A DNA stretch of 64,000 nucleotides from the NCBI RefSeq assembly GCF_000283155.1, contig NW_004454207.1, forward strand, positions 17,370,028-17,434,027. Direction: 5' to 3'. Each line of letters begins with the position of its first letter. Position 1 is the stretch's first letter. The position numbers and the translations under genes were made by a program. This DNA comes from Ceratotherium simum simum (lineage: Eukaryota > Chordata > Mammalia > Perissodactyla > Rhinocerotidae). The notes beneath the pieces are model-generated. The model did no database searches, had not been told where the DNA came from, and saw nothing but the letters and a program-made list of their open reading frames with translations. Below are positions 43,403-54,921 of this stretch, piece by piece.

Positions 43403-45494
43403 TTTTCAGGTTGAAAATAAGAAATGCCTTACATTTTGAGCATATTTATATAAAGTTGAAAATGGAAAAAATACCATATAACTTCAAAGCCTAACTCTCC
43501 TCACTTTATTATATCGCCTCAACACAACACTGTCAGGTCAGTGTGAAGGATGTGGGTTGATTAATTTTCTTGTTATTTTGTCATGACCATAAATACAATG
43601 CAAAAATAATGGCAGATGTCATCTTTTTCCATTTTATATTTAATGATTAGAAAGCAGGTAGTCTAAAGAGAAAATCCACAATTACCTTGCAACAAGTTAT
43701 AGTCATGTTAAAATATCTGTCAATATAGGATAAATGAAAATATGTTATGATTTGAGTATTAACATTTGCCTAATTCACATAGTCCCAGGAAAATATCAAA
43801 CTACTGATTTGGGCTGGAAATAATACTACCGAACACAGGTTTCTAATATAGAACCTGTTAGTCTGATAAACCTATGTATCTTATCATGGATATGTGAGGG
43901 TATTTAATTAATGTTTTGATCTGATCCATCATATGGAAATGTGTGAGGGTAATTCCAGTCTTTAGTGAGGACATAGCAATGTCACTATCATATAGAACAA
44001 TGGAATGACTATTATTTACCCCATCAGACAGATGTATTATTAATAAAAGATAAATTAGATTGGACCCTTAAAAAGTATAGCTGATATCCAGAGTATGAGA
44101 TTTATGTTTTAGAAAGGTTCCATAGACACCTAATGGGAAAATTCATTATCAGATGGATTTTTATTATCAAAAAATAGCTAAGTATTATGTGTGCGTGTAT
44201 ATGTGTTCATGATCCTTAATTCCAAGTTTGCTTCTAAAACAACAGTAACTAATCTAAATGACCAATCAAACAAAACAAAAAATTTCCAATGCATACAAAA
44301 ATACCAATGGACATTAGATACTTTCATGGAAAAAGATCTGAAGGTGAAAAGATAAACAGTTTAACCTCAGCTCTATTACTTATTCCACTGATGAGTTTAC
44401 CACAAGATTTTTTTCTGCCCACACATTACTACTTAAAAGTAAGGGGGTTTGAGAATTTGTACACAGTTACGACTTTTATCGTAGCCTTAGGTAGTTTCCT
44501 TTGTTCTATGTCTCAGTTACAAAGAGGACATTAATAAGTATGAAAACGTCTAAAATTTCTGCTTTATTTACTTATACTAGACTGATTTAATGCTAAGTCT
44601 GCCTAAGAGCGCAGCCTTGAGCCAAAGAGATAGATGAGTATCACAGAGTAGCAGGAGGGGATTCCATTCCTGAGCAACTTAAGCCTCCTCTGACAAATGA
44701 TACTGAGTACTACATTGCACTGAATCGCTTGTCCACAAATGGTTGTGATAAGCACTTCTAATCTTATACTTGAATTGCTTTATTTTACTTGTATAATTGA
44801 AAACAGGGGAAAATATGTGATAAAAAGACTGTGCATCTTATTCATCTTTCGTCCAAAAGATACATTTAAAATCATTTGTGTAAACAGTTATTCTTGAATG
44901 TGTTCTTCACATTGTAATGTGGATTCAAAGTCCCTAACTATTCCAAAATTAGAATTTAAAGACTGCACCTTAAGACAGTTATCGTCAAATTATATTGAAG
45001 CTTAACTCAAATGCCCTCGAACGTATCAAAATAAGATTAGTTCCTAGTAGTTACTGTTTATGAATTAACTTCATTAGAGACCTGAGTACATTTGATACTA
45101 AGGGAAATATAGCAGTTTATTTCCATTTAGATTGCAGTTTGCCTTGTTCTTCTAATAGATGCCTTTCTAATTTCATTTCCATAATCTCTAAATATTGTCC
45201 CCTCTATTTTATTCTCTTGTATATTTCCCCTGCCATATGTAAAGTATATAGTGTACAGAGAGACATTAATATAACTGCAATATAGAACTCTCCCAGTTGC
45301 GTTTCAGTACCTGTTTTGTGGCATGCAGAGTTTCTGGGAGCAGGTGAGGGAAGGGGAAAGGATGAAATAATGGGTATTTCAGTGCAAAATGATCTTAGCA
45401 TTTATGTCCCTTCTTCCTGTGATGCCACTATCCTCTGTAATGTTTGTCTCAGAATTACAAGCCCCCAGAGGTCTTGGAGTTTAATGATGCCTTT
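43403..45494. other. Unclassified AT-rich sequence
   Basis: About 2.1 kb with no recognised gene or repeat. The 81-codon frame at 44289-44534 has no known domain. Confidence 0.4.
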
Positions 45495-45612
45495 TTTGTT
45501 GTTCATTAGTTTATTCAATGAATAAATATTGAGTAACTATATGCCAAGTACTGTTCTTGATTGTAAAATCTGGCAAGGCCCTTGAAGTCCCCTCACAGTG
45601 CCTTTTATCTTA
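45495..45612 (-). mobile_element. L2-type 3' fragment, antisense
   Basis: 'ttgttcattagtttattcaa', TGAATAAATATTGAGTAACT and 'atatgccaagtactgttctt' match the antisense L2 end. Confidence 0.6.
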
Positions 45613-45745
45613 TAAGTAGTCAAAAATTCTCAATGATAACTATTTTCTTTGATCTTAAATATTTTCAGTTCACATCAGGATACTACAGGGTTAAGAATTT
45701 TATCAGGAAAAAGTTTTTTGGTTTTGTTTTTGGTGTCTCTCGTTT

Positions 45746-46302
45746 TGTTACCATGCAAAGGGGCACGATCTGTTGGCCGCAAGACAAAAGCCAATCGTCA
45801 AGAGGCAAGATGGTGGCACAGAAAGGGCATTTTACTAAATGATAAGCTAGCAAATCAGAAGATGGGGAGACTATCGTCCTAAAGAATCATCTTAAGGGGG
45901 GCACAGAATCCTGAAGCAGTTACATAAGCCAGTGGGTTATAGGGGAGGGGGTTGGGAATGTTGACCCTCTGGTGTTACAGGCTGGGAGTTGCCACACCAG
46001 ATCTTTCAGTTCTCATTGATGACGGCTATCAGCACAGACTCTCTGTCCAACGGTCATCACTTTCCTAAGGAACTCAAAAGAACGAAGTTATTGTCTTATG
46101 GCAGCTAGGAGGTACATACACAAGCAGGGGTCATAAAATCTACAGAGCAGGTAGATCTCCTGGAGAGCGCAGATCCAGCTGGGTTAGTTAGTCAGAGGCC
46201 ATTCAAAGCTACAATAGGGTTTATTTTCTACAATATGGCTTCTCTTATGTCAATCTTGTGTTGAGCTGGTATCAATTTTGTTTTATTTTTATTCTTAAAC
46301 CA
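45746..46302 (-). mobile_element. Probable ERV1-like solo LTR, antisense
   Basis: In minus orientation it ends ...TTTGCATGGTAACA (at 45746), very like the end of the LTR at 29557. It contains a TATAA-type box (CCTATAACCC), a GCTTATCATTTAGTAAAATG stretch with an AGTAAA polyadenylation-like signal, and a U5-like tail. The far end is uncertain; a possible GTTT duplication (45742-45745 and 46303-46306) would give 557 bp. No coding remnant is recognised. Confidence 0.55.
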
Positions 46303-46995
46303 GTTTGAGACCAAGGAATTTTATTTTTTGTCCAATATGTAGCTTTTCAAGACAGTTGTAATTTATTACAGTTCCTATACTTATGAATGAAAATTAAAGT
46401 ATATAATCATTCAACTCAAATGTGTAGTTGGTCACCCTAAAACCAATTCTAGGAAATAAAGCATTATTTATCGGAAATTGAAGTCAGCAGTGTTTCACAT
46501 AGTTTGTATTAGATACTCTCCAAAGTCATTTTCTTAATATATACATAACTGGTGTAGAATGAATAGCCCTGGCCATTACAATTTCTTTAAATTCACAATA
46601 GGAGAATGGTGTTGTGTAAGAATTGTTGGCATTTTTTTAAATTCAAAAATTCTTGACACATTCGCACAATTCAAAAATTCTTGACACATTCGCACACTAA
46701 AATTGAAAGAAACCCTTTTCCAAAAGTACTCAATGTTTAGAGACAGTACAAGAAAATACGTGTTTTAGTATTTTCCGCATTGTATGCTAAGTGAATGTTC
46801 TGTTCTAAAAAGGGTTCCAAGATCAAACAAGTTTAGGGAATGCTGCATGCTTAATCCCTCCTTAGAAATTTACAGTGTGCATTTCCATATCAGAAGAATC
46901 TTAGAGTAAAATATATTGTTTATCTTTGTTTGATTCCATTTAGAAAATGAAAACTATTTAAAACATTTTTCATTAGTATTTGGAGAATACTACTA
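46303..46995. other. Unclassified; holds a 28-bp perfect tandem duplication
   Basis: No gene or named repeat recognised apart from the tandem pair at 46641-46696. Confidence 0.4.
46641..46696. repeat. Perfect 2 x 28-bp tandem duplication
   Basis: Unit ATTCAAAAATTCTTGACACA + TTCGCACA occurs at 46641-46668 and again at 46669-46696 with no differences. The lack of divergence suggests a recent replication-slippage event. Confidence 0.97.
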
Positions 46996-47007
46996 CCACT
47001 TAAGTAT

Positions 47008-47255
47008 ATATTTTTTTTTTTTTTGTGAGGAGATCAGCCCTGTGCTAACATCCGCCAATCCTCCTCTTCTTTTGCTGAGGAAGACGGCCCTGGGCTAACA
47101 TCTGTGCCCATCTTCCTCCACTTTATATGGGACGCCGCCACAGCATGGCTTGCCAAGCAGTGCATCTGTGCACGCCCGGGATCTGAACCGGTGAACTCCG
47201 GGGCCGCCACAGCGGAGCGGTCGCACTCCACCTCTTGCGCCACCGGGCTGGCCCC
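47008..47255 (-). mobile_element. ERE SINE (short form), antisense
   Basis: Minus strand: GGGGCCAGCCCGGTGGCGCA head, GGTTCAGATCCCGGGCGTGC, CCCATATAAAGTGGAGGAAG, two tail repeats and poly-A. The perfect target duplication CCACTTAAGTAT is at 46996-47007 and 47256-47267. Retains CpG-rich head sequence, consistent with a younger copy. Confidence 0.95.
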
Positions 47256-47267
47256 CCACTTAAGTAT

Positions 47268-47736
47268 TTTTATTGGTCTTTAAATTTTTACTAAATGATG
47301 ATACATTCAACTTGCACACATATGTAAATGAATTCTCTTTACTTGCTTGAAATTAACACAACAAAAAACCAAAGTAAAACAAAACAAAACAGAAAGGTAG
47401 TGAAAACTTGAATTTGGGGAAAATTTGAACAGGAAGTTAGGAAATACAATTCACTTGCCCAAATTCACAGTTAGTGACAAAGAATGAACAATAATCAAGC
47501 TGCCTTTGTTCCTATCTTTCCCCAACCCCAATAAATTTATAGATAAAGAATTATTTCTTACTAGGTCTGTTACACTTGTCTGAGTCTTGAAAACTTGTTT
47601 TTCCTTATGAAATGAGACTTCTATTTGGTAAGGTGAGGGAAAGAAGAGGCAAATATCCTGAGGCACCTTCTAGACCACATAGGGACTTACACTGAATTTT
47701 ATGAGTTACCTGTTAAAAAAAAATAATAAGTACTTT
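47268..47736. other. Unclassified
   Basis: No gene or named repeat; short (AAAAC)n near 47378-47396. Confidence 0.4.
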
Positions 47737-48170
47737 TGTTATCGAGCCCTAAGTGACTGGTGACCTGAGTGAGTCCTTTTGCTTGGAGCCGCCAGCACCA
47801 ATAGGACTAGACCGGGTTCAGAATAGCAGAGCAGAAACGTTATTCATTGATCGATGAATGGAGGAGGCAGAGCTTGTGCTCTAAAAACACCTTCTCTCTG
47901 AAGGGAAGGGGAGCAGGGTTCTTATGGGATGTGAAGGGAGAGTGGTCTCCACATCGTCACATGGGGCCGAGGGCATTTGGGGCATGCCCAGATCTTCCCT
48001 TTTTGCACACGGCACCTTTTGCACACATTTCCTTTTGCGTGTGGTGCCCAATCGCCATCTTGGGCCTTTCTGGTTTGGACTGGTTCTGCCACTTGACCAC
48101 CTAGCATTGTTCTGCCTTGGTTCCTATAAGCAAGCACAACTTGAAAACAAAGCATTAGACATGGAAAATG
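47737..48170 (-). mobile_element. Possible ERV LTR, antisense
   Basis: The minus strand ends ...AGGGCTCGATAACA (at 47737), the same -TAACA ending as the LTRs at 29557 and 45746. It is CpG- and GC-richer than its flanks, with U5-like sequence containing CCGGTCTAGTCC. The far end is not defined; I find no target duplication. The 115-codon + frame over it (47924-48271) is not a recognised protein. Confidence 0.45.
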
Positions 48171-48939
48171 TTTTAGGGACTTCCCTGGGTGACATGTTTT
48201 TGTACTTCATCATCCTCCTATCCCTGGCATTTCTCTGTAAAAGTGAGATGATATCAACAATAGCCCTTTAGGTAGATCCATGTAAAACATATCATTTTGG
48301 GAATTGTATTTACTATGGTGGGTGTAAGTGTTAACAAAACCACGTTGCAAGAGAAAATGACTTCTGGCTAACCACCTAGCTTTGCTATCCTAGAAACCAG
48401 GTATGCCTCCTGATGTGTAAAATGCATCTGGACTGGAAGAACCATAAATACTTGCACAAAAGTCGTAGTTTTGGGCTTCCCTGGATGTAGGGACTCTTGA
48501 TATGGGGCATGCCCCTTGGAGGACTTTGGAAGCTATGCCATTGGCTTTGTTCCAAGCAACCATTTGCATCTGTAAGAAATGAGACTTCTAATCCAAGGCA
48601 GTTATCCATCTACCTGATGTGAAACTGTCTCCTTGAACCTGAACTGTGTCACCTGTGGAGAGGGTAGCTCTCAGAGGGCTGTGTGAACTCTCATCTACAT
48701 GAACTGCTGCAAGGACTCTCACGGAGAAGACCTCTATCTTCTGACCGATGTCTTCTGAGTAGACTTATAGCAAGTGTGACTGTCATAGTCTTGAGAGTCT
48801 GAATGTTTAGTTGGATCTAAGAAGATCCCCTGGGAGGCATTGCAATGCTTTTTCGCCACTCTCCAAATATGCAGCTTCATTCTTACTCTCTACATCATCA
48901 TTTATAAAATGGAAAGACTAGAGAAGGATTTCTCCTAGT
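48171..48939. other. Unclassified
   Basis: Moderately GC-rich, no gene or repeat recognised. Confidence 0.35.
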
Positions 48940-49092
48940 GTTGACTTCAGATAACCCTCAACAGAATCGCCTACAGAATCCTACCCTAGAAAAATTAAAT
49001 CAGAATCTTTGAGGATGGGGCCCTGCAGTCTGCATTTTTAACTCTTCCTACCCATGATATGTGGGTACACAGCTGGACAAGACACTCTTTAG
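48940..49092. mobile_element. hAT-Charlie-type MITE fragment
   Basis: 'cagaatcgcctacagaatcc', 'taaatcagaatctttgagga' then TGGGGCCCTGCAGTCTGCAT and 'ttttaactcttcctacccat' match the interior of MER20/MER58-type elements. The termini are degraded. Confidence 0.55.
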
Positions 49093-50686
49093 ATAATTTT
49101 CTAATTCCAGCTCCCTATAACTGTGTAATTCTAATGGTTTATTCCTCTCATTCTACATGCAATTAAAATTTTCATTTCTTCAGAAGACTGTCAGCGGAGT
49201 AAGCAACTAGGAGTTTCAGAAATGGCAACAGCTTGGAAAGGGAGATCTTTTTGGTTAATTCAGATTTTGAGGACCCTCTGGAAGAGTTCATTATAATTGT
49301 CCATCTTTTTCAAAGTCCTTTTGGTTCTCTATGATCCTTATGAGTATTAAGATATATAGCTTCTTAGTACCGTATGATAATTCTTTGTGAACTGTTTGTC
49401 TTTTTTTCAACATGCTGTTGCTATTGTTGCTATTGCCTTGATTGTAAGGTAGTGACTCTTGGTAGAAGGTCAGAGATTGTATTAGGTCTTACCAAACAAG
49501 TGAAAATCAATACTTGCACTCTTTTTAGGAGAATTAGTTTCATATATACTTGAGATTAAAGAAAAATTCCCTTTGTTGTTGTGCTGAAGTTGTCAAGTCT
49601 TCCATTAGTTTAGGTTAAGTTTCTGGGGTTTTGAATTTATTTTTGGTTTCTAATATTGATTTATATTTCTTAAAAGCTTTGTTGGTTACAAAAAAAAGCC
49701 TTCAGTAAATTCTTCCGCTTCTAGGTCACTGCTTTCTTTCAACATAAGTATTTCTCAGTGATTCAGTTTCCATTTCAGGACTTAAAATTATCAGTGAAAT
49801 AGAAAATTACTGTGAATTGTAAAAGGTTATTAGACAGTAATTCAGGCCACCCAAAGTTATGCATTTATTTTAGGCTCTTGAATTTAAGAAAACTGAATGA
49901 GATTCAATCTTATTTTCTGTTTTATCACAATGTTATTGAAAGTTGTTTAAGATTGTTTAAGATTTGTTATTGTTTAAGATTTTTATACTCCTTGAGGGCA
50001 TATATTTTTGACATCTTTGTATTTTCAATAGTGTTTTTACACTGCAGATATTTTATGCACATTTCATAAATGAGTGAACGAGTAGATGTTGTGAAAAAAG
50101 GAAAAGTGCTGTTATCAGACTCTAGGTTTACTTAAAAAGCAGCACTTAGCAATCATCCATATACTGCTACACCTCACCCCAGCCTCCCACACACACTGTC
50201 CTCCGACTTCTTTCCTCTGTTCCCTAGCTTAGCCAAAACGTCCAAGAGTAGTGATCCATGATCCAAAAGCATGTTTCCCTTTCTCTAACAATCAGACTTC
50301 CTATTCCCTCAGTACCTCGATCTGAAATTGCTGTCCTGGAGAGAGTGACCTGAGAAATGAAGAAACACAGCTGTAAGAATTACATGAGCAAGTTGACCCT
50401 CTCACTGGGAGGTATTTGTATTTTAAAAGATGATGGTGGAAAAATACAGTGATATAAGCTTTAACTTTTCCCGATGGTAAAATTTCGGGCAGTGTGGCAT
50501 ATGAGAAAGGCATTTTTGGACAGGATCCTAGAATCATTTCAGGAGGGTGGCCTCCTTTTCTACCTCCAAGTGTTGTTGGTTTTGCTATAACCTGACTTGA
50601 TTTTTGATTTATAAGGTACATTTTAATGATACTCTTCTTCAGAAGAGCTAAGAGAGTGGAGGGGGAAATAAATAATCTCTCATCCC
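49093..50686. other. Unclassified
   Basis: About 1.6 kb without recognised gene or repeat. Three short copies of TGTTTAAGAT lie at about 49944-49980. The 106-codon minus frame (50621-50301) has no known domain. Confidence 0.4.
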
Positions 50687-50850
50687 TTTGTATCAGTTAT
50701 TCTCAACCTTGGCTGTACATTAGAATCACCTGGGGAAATTTTAAAAATCCTGATGTCCAGGCCGTACTCCAAACCAATTAAATCAGATTCTCTACAGGTG
50801 GAACACAGGCATCAGTATATTTAAAGCTCTCAGAACCACTAATTGAAACA
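50687..50850. mobile_element. hAT-Charlie-type MITE
   Basis: 'cagttattctcaaccttggc' then TGTACATTAGAATCACCTGG, 'ggaaattttaaaaatcctga', 'tgtccaggccgtactccaaa', 'caattaaatcagattctcta' and 'cagaaccactaatt' fit a short hAT element with TTCTCAACC/AGAACCACT termini. Confidence 0.75.
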
Positions 50851-51009
50851 AGAATGAGGAATGCAGTAGATGTCAGACGCCTACAGAGGACAAGTAGTTA
50901 CATTAAGAAGCCATGTGAGAAAAATGGGAATGGTGGAGTCTGTGGGAACTGCAGATCAAAGATAGTGGCTACAAAGCTCCAACTAAGTGTTGAAGGGAGG
51001 GGAGTAGGT

Positions 51010-51258
51010 TGATTAAAAGAACAGGCTCCAGTGGCAAATCCCCTGGGGTTAAAGCACTTTTATGCCCTTCACTGTGTGAGCTTGAGCGAGTGACTTTATG
51101 CTTCAGTTTTCTTATTAGTAAAATGAAGATGATAATTCTACCTATCTTTCAAGGTTGTTGCGAGGATTAAATGAAGTCATAAGCATAAAGCACTTAGCCT
51201 TATATTGGGCACATAACAAACATACTCTACACATTTGTGCTAATTATTATGATAATGA
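51010..51258 (+). mobile_element. MIR SINE, sense
   Basis: Nearly full length: 'aacaggctccagtggcaaat', 'cactgtgtgagcttgagcga', 'cagttttcttattagtaaaa', 'ttgttgcgaggattaaatga' and 'gcataaagcacttagcctta', in MIR order. Confidence 0.85.
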
Positions 51259-51379
51259 GCCCGGAAATACCAGAGTTCACTTGTCTTCTTTTCAATAGGC
51301 AGTTGGTCTCCAATCTAGGGAGAGGAAAGGAAGAGCAGACAAGAGCTAGGGAGATGGGCATCAAAAGTTTCTGAGAATG

Positions 51380-51686
51380 GGGGCCCGTCCAGTGGCTTAG
51401 CGGTTAAGTGCGCGCGTTCCGCTACTGGCGGCCTGGGTTCGGATCCCGGGCGTGCACCGATGCACCGCTTCTCCGGCCATGCTGAGGCCGTGTCCCACAT
51501 ACAGCAACTAGAAGGATGTGCAACTATGACATACAACTATCTACTGGGGCTTTGGGGAAGAAAAAAAAAGGAGGATTGGCAATAGATGTTAGCTCAGAGC
51601 CGGTCTTCCTCAGCAAAAAGAGGAGGATTAGCACGGATGTTAGCTCAGGGCTGATCTCCCTCACACACAAAAAGTAAATTAAAAAA
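51380..51686 (+). mobile_element. ERE SINE (long form), sense, perfect 17-bp target duplication
   Basis: Complete copy. Head with A-box-like GTGGCTTAGCGGTTAAG and B box GGTTCGGATCCC, expected of an RNA polymerase III internal promoter. Then the CTATGACATACAACTA segment, an internal A-run, two GATGTTAGCTCAG tail repeats and a final A-rich tail. The 17-bp target duplication AAAAGTTTCTGAGAATG (51363-51379 and 51687-51703) is perfect. This and the intact CpGs make it the best-preserved ERE in the window. Confidence 0.97.
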
Positions 51687-51703
51687 AAAAGTTTCTGAGA
51701 ATG

Positions 51704-51894
51704 ATCTTAGTGTTTTTCAATTATTTTTCTTATTTTTTGATCACCTTGTCCGCACTCGCAGCCTCCAAGAGTTTCTTGCTGTTGTTATATCCTGCCATTT
51801 CTTGCTCTTTTAGAGTCTTATACCTCCAGTTTCATGATACTCCCAACAGATTGGAAGTGCCATGCTAACATGAGTGGATGAATTAGTAGCTATA
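51704..51894. other. Unclassified
   Basis: Nothing recognised. Confidence 0.4.
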
Positions 51895-52382
51895 TTAGTT
51901 GAGAGTTTGCTGTGTAGCAAACTACCTCAGAACAAACAATAACCATTTTGTGGCTTAAAACAACAACTGTTCTTTTTTTACCTCATACTTTGAGTTGGCA
52001 ATTTGGCCTGTGCTCTGCTGGGTGGTTATTCTGCTGGGCTCACTCATGTATTTTTGTTACCTGTTGGTCATCAGGGCAGTTCTTTATTTTTGGGGTTGGC
52101 TGGCTGCAGCTGGGGTGATAGAGATGACTGAGCCATGTGTCTCTTATTATCTAGCAGGTTAGCCTGGGTGTTTTTACATGATGGTAGCAGTTTCTAGGAG
52201 TGGAGGAGTGGAAGCTCTTGAGGTCAAGTCTCAGAAACAAGACCACGCTACTTCTGTGACATTCTTTTGGTCAAAGGAGGTTGTATGCCCAGCTCATATC
52301 CAAGGGATAGGGAAATGGGCTCCACCTTTAATGGAAGTTGCTGCAAAGTGTCGTGGCTATTTTCATAATCGTTCACAATAGC
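51895..52382 (-). mobile_element. Ancient MaLR-type LTR, antisense
   Basis: 'tgctgtgtagcaaactacct', 'gtggcttaaaacaacaactg', 'ctgctgggctcactcatgta', 'gagccatgtgtctcttatta', 'tctagcaggttagcctgggt' and 'ggctccacctttaatggaag' follow the antisense order of an old MLT1J/K-like LTR. Subfamily uncertain. Confidence 0.65.
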
Positions 52383-52624
52383 CTGTCGAAATAGGGCCAA
52401 TGGCAGGAAATAAGGTCAGAGTGATGGTGATGGCATGGACATATAAAAGGCATATTAGAGATAGGATTTGGTGAATTATCAGGTGTGCATGGCGAGGGAC
52501 AGAAGGATTCAAGTGGAAGTTGAGGCCTCACTTATTGTGAGAATTGAACTTTGATTAATTGAAATAGGAATGCCAGAATGCAGCAAAGGAACACAGGGTC
52601 TTATCTATGTATTCTCTCACTGTT

Positions 52625-52658
52625 GGAATACAGTCCAGCAGACCCTGGACTGTATTCC
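52625..52658. repeat. Perfect 14-bp hairpin
   Basis: GGAATACAGTCCAG (52625-52638), 6-base loop CAGACC, then the exact reverse complement CTGGACTGTATTCC (52645-52658). The stem is too short for a typical pre-miRNA, and no terminator role is expected in this genome. Confidence 0.93.
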
Positions 52659-53625
52659 TTTTCCGAAATTGCTTTATTTCTGTAACCATTTTCTCCCAGG
52701 GGCAGGACATATTTTAAAACTCACTGATTAGGGACTCAAATGACCAATCAAATATTCTATTTCTAAGTTGACCCCTTCATGAACTTTTAGAATGCTAATA
52801 AAATATATAAATAATATATGTAGTTTATAATTCAAAAAGATGTTCCTATAATCTCAACTCCAAAGCAGATTATTTAATTTCAAAACCAAAATATCTAACT
52901 CTGGGCTGAGACCAAAGTTTATGTAACATTTTAAGAGAATTCAAGAGAAATTTATGTGAATAAAAAAGATACAGTGGCACTTAGCCATTTTCTTTATTTG
53001 TTAATTGAATCTATCCAGAATTCTTCTCCAAAAGTTTATAGACTTTTTTGTTATAGATATGCTCTCATGAATATAATTTTGAAGTTCCTTGCTCTTATAT
53101 AACCATTTTATATAGGCCACTAGACTGTGAAATAAAATCCGACAAAGGTAGACGTTGTTTTTTTCCTCCTCTGATTTAGCATGCACAATGATTTTGCTAT
53201 GTAGCGAGATGGTCTCTCCTTTTTCCTTTGTGGCATTTTGCCCCAGAAAGTCTTTCTTTTCACTTTGATGTACATTACTTCAAGTAACGTGAAAATAACC
53301 TATTTTCCTGAATTAAAATTCTTCAATATTGGTTTAGAAATATCCAATACCACTTATAACTGTGCTTTTTAATTGATTTATTATTATTGTTATTTATCAT
53401 AATTAATTAAAATGTGTTTTTAGGTAATTGAATAAGTAAATGACTTTTTATTCTTTTTTTTCCTCCCTCAAACTTGGGTACTTGTTACCAGACCTGATTG
53501 TTTGTATGTATGTCTCAACACGGAGAGCTAGCTCTACAGGATGGGATAGCCTGTGTTACTGGCTTAGGCAGAAGAACTACTTATTTTTATTCCTTTATAG
53601 TCTGTCCTTGACCTATTACTTAGCC
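52659..53625. other. Unclassified AT-rich sequence
   Basis: No gene or named repeat recognised. Confidence 0.4.
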
Positions 53626-53885
53626 ACTTCCCCATAACTGCTGCATAATAAACCATCTGAAAGCTTCGTGGCTTGAAACAACAATCCTTAATTCTCACTC
53701 AAGTATCTGAGGATCTCTTGGGGGTTAGCTGATCTAGACTGAGCTCAGCTGCATTAGAGTCCAAGATATAGGTTAGATCTAGGTCAGTTCCATGTGTCTC
53801 TTATACTCCTTGGACCCATTATAGGTTTTTGAGCATGGTATGTTTTAGGTAGATGGCTCTGACAGCAATTTTTCTATTTGCCAAT
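53626..53885 (-). mobile_element. Ancient MaLR-type LTR fragment, antisense
   Basis: 'aactgctgcataataaacca', 'cttcgtggcttgaaacaaca', 'tgggggttagctgatctaga', 'ctgagctcagctgcattaga' and 'tcagttccatgtgtctctta' match the same antisense LTR type as 51895, more fragmentary. Confidence 0.6.
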
Positions 53886-54424
53886 TTGAATGCAGACAAC
53901 TAGATGTCTCAATATGTAAGACGTGAAGACAGGAAACAACATGCAAGGATGCCTTATTGATTATAACAGACAACAAGCAATTCCATTTTCCTTTACTATT
54001 GAATTCTCTGTTCTATTTGTGAATTTAAGCCTTCTTCATCAATTTATGGAATTCACATATGACTTTTTCTGTCTTAATCTAAGTCTGAAATAACTTTATA
54101 TTATGAAAATAAAACATCTTCCATCTCAAGGTAGTCCAGAATAGGTTAAATGAGATGGTTTCCCCTGAGCCAGCAGAGCAGATCTGCAATATAGCTTTCT
54201 CCACATACATTATGTCACATATTCTTTTAGCATTTATATGAGTTGTATACATCACACAGATATGCATCTATAAATGCAAACAGAGCAAAGATACTAGCAC
54301 AATATACACTTTAAAACTGTGTTATTGTTTTTAGATTTTGCTTGTGCTGATTTAAAAGGGAATCTATAAATATTTTTTATTAGGTAAGGGATGTGAGCTA
54401 GAATTATAAACTATTAACACTAAA
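53886..54424. other. Unclassified
   Basis: No gene or named repeat recognised. Confidence 0.4.
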
Positions 54425-54605
54425 AGTGATTTTAGAGATCATATAATACAACTCCCACATTTGTCAGGTTAGGGAGTACAACTCAGACGTGTCAAGTGGC
54501 TTCTCGGAGGTTGGATTTTGAGTTAGTTAGTGGAAGAGCTGGAAATGAAATCTAGCTCTCTGACCACTCAATAGGCTTTTTCCATCTTACTGCCATACCT
54601 CCCAG
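54425..54605 (-). mobile_element. MIR-type SINE, antisense
   Basis: 'gattttagagatcatataat', 'gtcaagtggcttctcggagg', 'agttagttagtggaagagct' and 'ggaaatgaaatctagctctc' match antisense MIR ('aagtgacttgcccaaggtcacacagctagtaagtggcagagct'). Confidence 0.7.
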
Positions 54606-54734
54606 GCCCCTGCTGCGACAAAATGCTAACAGAATTTACAGAGGGAAAAATGAGACACAGTTGCATCTTAGATTCTATTACTGTAGAGATTTTTAAAAAT
54701 GTGTTTTAATTTCTAAAGTAGTCTTATACGCACC

Positions 54735-54921
54735 TCAAAGCTAAGAGCATGTCCTTCTGAAACCTTCCCTATAATCCTGTAGTTGACACTGATGTTTCTT
54801 GTCTTTGCTTTCTTGTAGCACACATTTTGTCGTGGGGATAAAGTTCTTAAAAGATAGGAAATATATCTCTTGCTCCTTGTACCCTTGCACAGAGATTAGG
54901 GCAGTTCTGGCTGTTTAATGC
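54735..54921 (+). mobile_element. L2 LINE 3' fragment, sense
   Basis: 'tccttctgaaaccttcccta' then 'cctgtagttgacactgatgt', 'atatctcttgctccttgtac' and 'gagattagggcagttctggc' match L2 3' sequence. It is cut by the LTR that starts at 54922. Confidence 0.6.

Noticed and set aside
47924..48271. 115-codon plus-strand frame
   Set aside because: Overlaps a putative antisense LTR; no known domain.
49944..49980. Three copies of TGTTTAAGAT
   Set aside because: Too short and irregular to count as a structured repeat; probably slippage.
51380..51450. Functional tRNA gene
   Set aside because: A- and B-box-like motifs are those of the tRNA-derived ERE SINE; there is no complete cloverleaf and the SINE body follows.
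52625..52658. microRNA precursor
   Set aside because: The 14-bp stem and 6-base loop are too short for a typical pre-miRNA.
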